This document shows, piece by piece, positions 50,666-52,168 of a DNA stretch of 52,168 bases. Position 1 is the first letter of the stretch; the number at the start of each line of letters is the position of its first letter. The notes beneath the pieces are model-generated. The model was given only the letters and a program-made list of their open reading frames with translations. It did no database searches and was not told where the DNA came from. Both the position numbers and the translations under genes were made by a program. This DNA is from Mycobacterium paraffinicum. Lineage in GTDB: Bacteria > Actinomycetota > Actinomycetes > Mycobacteriales > Mycobacteriaceae. The stretch is taken from NCBI RefSeq assembly GCF_001907675.1, contig NZ_MPNT01000038.1, positions 1 to 52,168 of the forward strand, in the 5' to 3' direction.

Positions 50666-50674
50666 ACACTGTTC
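50664..50674. promoter_or_regulatory. Palindrome GAACACTGTTC in the mcr11/abmR divergent region
   Basis: GAACA-C-TGTTC is a perfect 11-base palindrome extended by GGGT on the left and CCC on the right. It lies 33 bases before abmR, where a regulator could act on both divergent promoters. AbmR and the cAMP-linked regulator Cmr are candidates by analogy with M. tuberculosis. Confidence 0.4.
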
Positions 50675-50690
50675 CCTTTCTGTTGTAACG

Positions 50691-50714
50691 ATGTAATCAT
50701 GTAATAATGAAATC
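50691..50714 (+). repeat. Three tandem octamers spanning the abmR start codon
   Basis: ATGTAATC (50691-50698), ATGTAATA (50699-50706) and ATGAAATC (50707-50714) repeat head to tail. The first two are start-stop codon pairs (ATG TAA), and the third carries the abmR initiation codon. Confidence 0.7.
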
Positions 50715-51291
50715 GCATCACACGCACGGCCGGCGCTACGGCCGCCCCGGCGGCTGGCAGCAGGCCCAGCAACCCGACGCCAGCGACGCCGCCGAATGGT
50801 TCGCCGGACGCCTGCCCGAAAGCTGGTTCGACGGTGATCCGACGGTGATCGTCGACCGCGAAGAGATCACGGTTATCGGACGGCTGCCCGAGCTCGAGGG
50901 CTCAGAGAAAGAGGAGAGCGAGGCCCGCGCCGAAGGACGTGCCTCGCGGTTCCGCGAGAAAACCCGTTCGGAGCGAATGCGCATCGCCGACGAGGCGCAG
51001 GATCGCTACGGCCGCAAGGTTTCCTGGGGCGTCGAGGTCGGCTCGAAATCCGGCCCGGAGCGAATCCTGTTCACTCACATCGCGGTACCGGTGATGACGC
51101 GCCTGAAGCAACCGGAACGGCAAGTCCTCGACACGCTCGTCGACGCCGGCGTCGCCCGGTCGCGGGCCGACGCCCTGGCCTGGTCGGTCAAGCTGGTCGG
51201 CGAGCACGCCGAGGAATGGTTGGCCAAGCTGCGCAGCGCCATGTCGGCCGTCGACGACTTACGCGCCGAGGGCCCGGACCTTCAGTCGTAG
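50707..51291 (+). CDS. abmR: AbmR-like DNA-binding regulator (Rv1265 type)
   Basis: The product has 194 residues. The N-terminus is basic and Gln/His-rich. Residues about 25-70 (WFAGRLPESWFDGDPTVIVDREEITVIGRLPELE) and the charged helical segment at 75-105 (EARAEGRASRFREKTRSERMR) are followed by a helical C-terminal domain (VLDTLVDAGVARSRADALAWSVKLVGEH). In M. tuberculosis Rv1265 is a cAMP-responsive, ATP-binding transcription factor that controls Mcr11. Position beside the cyclase and the divergent gap supports orthology; I place it by synteny. The ATG at 50707 follows two start-stop mini-ORFs and has no ribosome site. Confidence 0.82.
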   Translation: MKSHHTHGRRYGRPGGWQQAQQPDASDAAEWFAGRLPESWFDGDPTVIVDREEITVIGRLPELEGSEKEESEARAEGRASRFREKTRSERMRIADEAQDRYGRKVSWGVEVGSKSGPERILFTHIAVPVMTRLKQPERQVLDTLVDAGVARSRADALAWSVKLVGEHAEEWLAKLRSAMSAVDDLRAEGPDLQS

Positions 51292-51315
51292 GCGAAACCT
51301 ACTCTTCAGGGCTCG

Positions 51316-52088
51316 CTACGCGTTGTCGACTTTGGCGACGATCTTGTCGACGATCTGGGTGCCCTGATCGCTGATGTGGTATCCGCACGCGTTGACGTCC
51401 ACGATGACGTTGTTGGCCGCGCTCATCGCGCGCTGGCACTCCCACCCGTCGGCGCCTTCTTGGGTGTCCAACACGGCGATCTTCGGCGGGCCGCCCTGAA
51501 CTTGGGCAAACGTCCAGCGATACGTCTTGCCCTTGTTCGTCACGGTCACCGTCTTGCCCGCGCAGCCCTTCCACTTGCCCGCCGACGTCTCCACGAAGGC
51601 CTTCGCCTTGTCGGCGGACGGAAAGAGGACGACGGCCTGGTTGACCCAATGGTCGTAGTTGTCACCCGGTTCCGACGACACCAGCCCGTTCACCGCTGAG
51701 TACCCGGTGCCCGAGTACACCGGGCTTTGGGTGGTGTACAGCGCTCCCTGGCAGTCGGGCTGCGACACCGTCAGCGACGAGGCGTCCATTGACTGAATGG
51801 GCTTGCCGGGCTCCATGGTTGACGACCCCATGACGGAGTTGATGTCGGAGGCGCCGAGCAGGAGCGCGCTGAGGCGCTCGGCCGGTATCGGATCGGGTAC
51901 CGGCGCCGGCTTCGGTCGCACGACGAACCAGATGCCCACGGCACCGGCGGCGAGGACGACGACCAGTGCGGCGACGCCGGCGATGAGGGGCCAGGGGTTG
52001 CGGCGTTTGGGTGGGGGTTGGTTCCAGGCGGGTGTGCCGGTGAATGGTTGCGGGGTTGGTGGTGGGGGGCCGCCCCAATTGGGCTCAC
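51316..52088 (-). CDS. PknH-type extracellular sensor-domain protein with a frame break near its N-terminus
   Basis: From about 52063 down to 51316 one frame reads a Pro-rich segment (PPPPTPQPFTGTPAWNQ), a membrane segment (WPLIAGVAALVVVLAAGAVG) and a PknH_C sensor domain with four cysteines (DCQGAL, KGCAGK, WECQRA, NACGY) that would form its two disulfides. No start codon exists upstream in that frame before a stop; the first in-frame GTG (51939) lies inside the membrane segment. A GTG at 52088 reads VSPIGAA in the neighbouring frame. One extra base in the G6 tract at 52064-52069 would join the two. There is no kinase domain. In M. tuberculosis pknH follows Rv1265 in this orientation. Confidence 0.65.
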
Positions 52089-52168
52089 AGGTATGCGACT
52101 CCCTGTGTGTGGCACTTTACGACGCCCACGCAGGGTGCGGAAGAATCGCGGTCAGCATGGACCACAAC
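52085..52168 (-). CDS. Possible C-terminal end of an upstream gene, cut by the window edge
   Basis: The minus strand is open from the window edge to TGA at 52085-52087, which overlaps the GTG at 52088 (GTGA). The 27 codons have no recognisable motif. The overlap pattern is the main support, and chance is quite possible. Confidence 0.2.
   Translation of the reverse strand, partial: VVVHADRDSSAPCVGVVKCHTQGVAYL

Overview
This is chromosomal DNA of a slow-growing Mycobacterium, probably a member or close relative of the M. avium complex. The evidence is the very high G+C content, frequent GTG starts, actinobacterial promoter style (TANNNT hexamers 6-7 bases before ATG/GTG), and a gene order that follows M. 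tuberculosis Rv1230c to Rv1265 almost gene for gene. Comparisons with M. tuberculosis are from memory of that genome, not from a search. No IS element, prophage, CRISPR array, tRNA or rRNA was seen.

Layout. 1-4.6 kb: a transglycosylase-like secreted protein, a DUF1003 membrane protein, an MgtE-N/CBS protein, a DUF4190 protein and a general-stress-17M-like protein (Rv1230c-Rv1234). 4.6-9.5 kb: the trehalose importer operon lpqY-sugA-sugB-sugC, with a SUFU-domain gene translationally coupled to its end. 9.6-20.7 kb: corA, mdh, a malic enzyme in the place where M. tuberculosis has vapBC33 and PE_PGRS23, lpqZ, two tandem paralogous short-chain dehydrogenases, the alpha-ketoglutarate decarboxylase/dehydrogenase kgd, and a small membrane protein. 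20.9-31.7 kb: an MFS exporter, a giant nuclease-helicase, lprE, a DEAD-box helicase coupled to an acyltransferase, and a TetR gene coupled to cyp130.

31.9-37.2 kb is an accessory redox island absent from this place in M. tuberculosis: a lipoyl carrier protein (GcvH), an overlapping redoxin, an Old Yellow Enzyme, a CxxC peroxiredoxin, a TetR regulator, an alpha/beta hydrolase and a Ddn-type F420 enzyme. A nearly identical promoter/operator of about 50 bp stands before both the peroxiredoxin and the hydrolase, which suggests a TetR-controlled regulon.

37.3-52.2 kb: an FAD-linked oxidase, a SHOCT protein, the uracil-DNA glycosylase udgB coupled to an FAD monooxygenase, a luciferase-like oxidoreductase, and a 1307-residue membrane cyclic-di-GMP enzyme built of two homologous membrane-GGDEF modules plus EAL. 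These are followed by a remnant of an Rv1261c-like gene, a HIT protein, amiB2, a deoxyinosine glycosylase, the pH-sensing adenylyl cyclase (Rv1264), a probable Mcr11 small RNA locus, abmR, and a PknH-type sensor protein whose N-terminal frame is broken at a G6 tract.

Themes are trehalose recycling, the 2-oxoglutarate/malate node, redox and F420 chemistry, DNA repair, and two cyclic-nucleotide systems (cAMP and c-di-GMP). The strongest candidates for undescribed biology are the lipoyl-carrier/redoxin island with its duplicated operator, and the double-module c-di-GMP protein.
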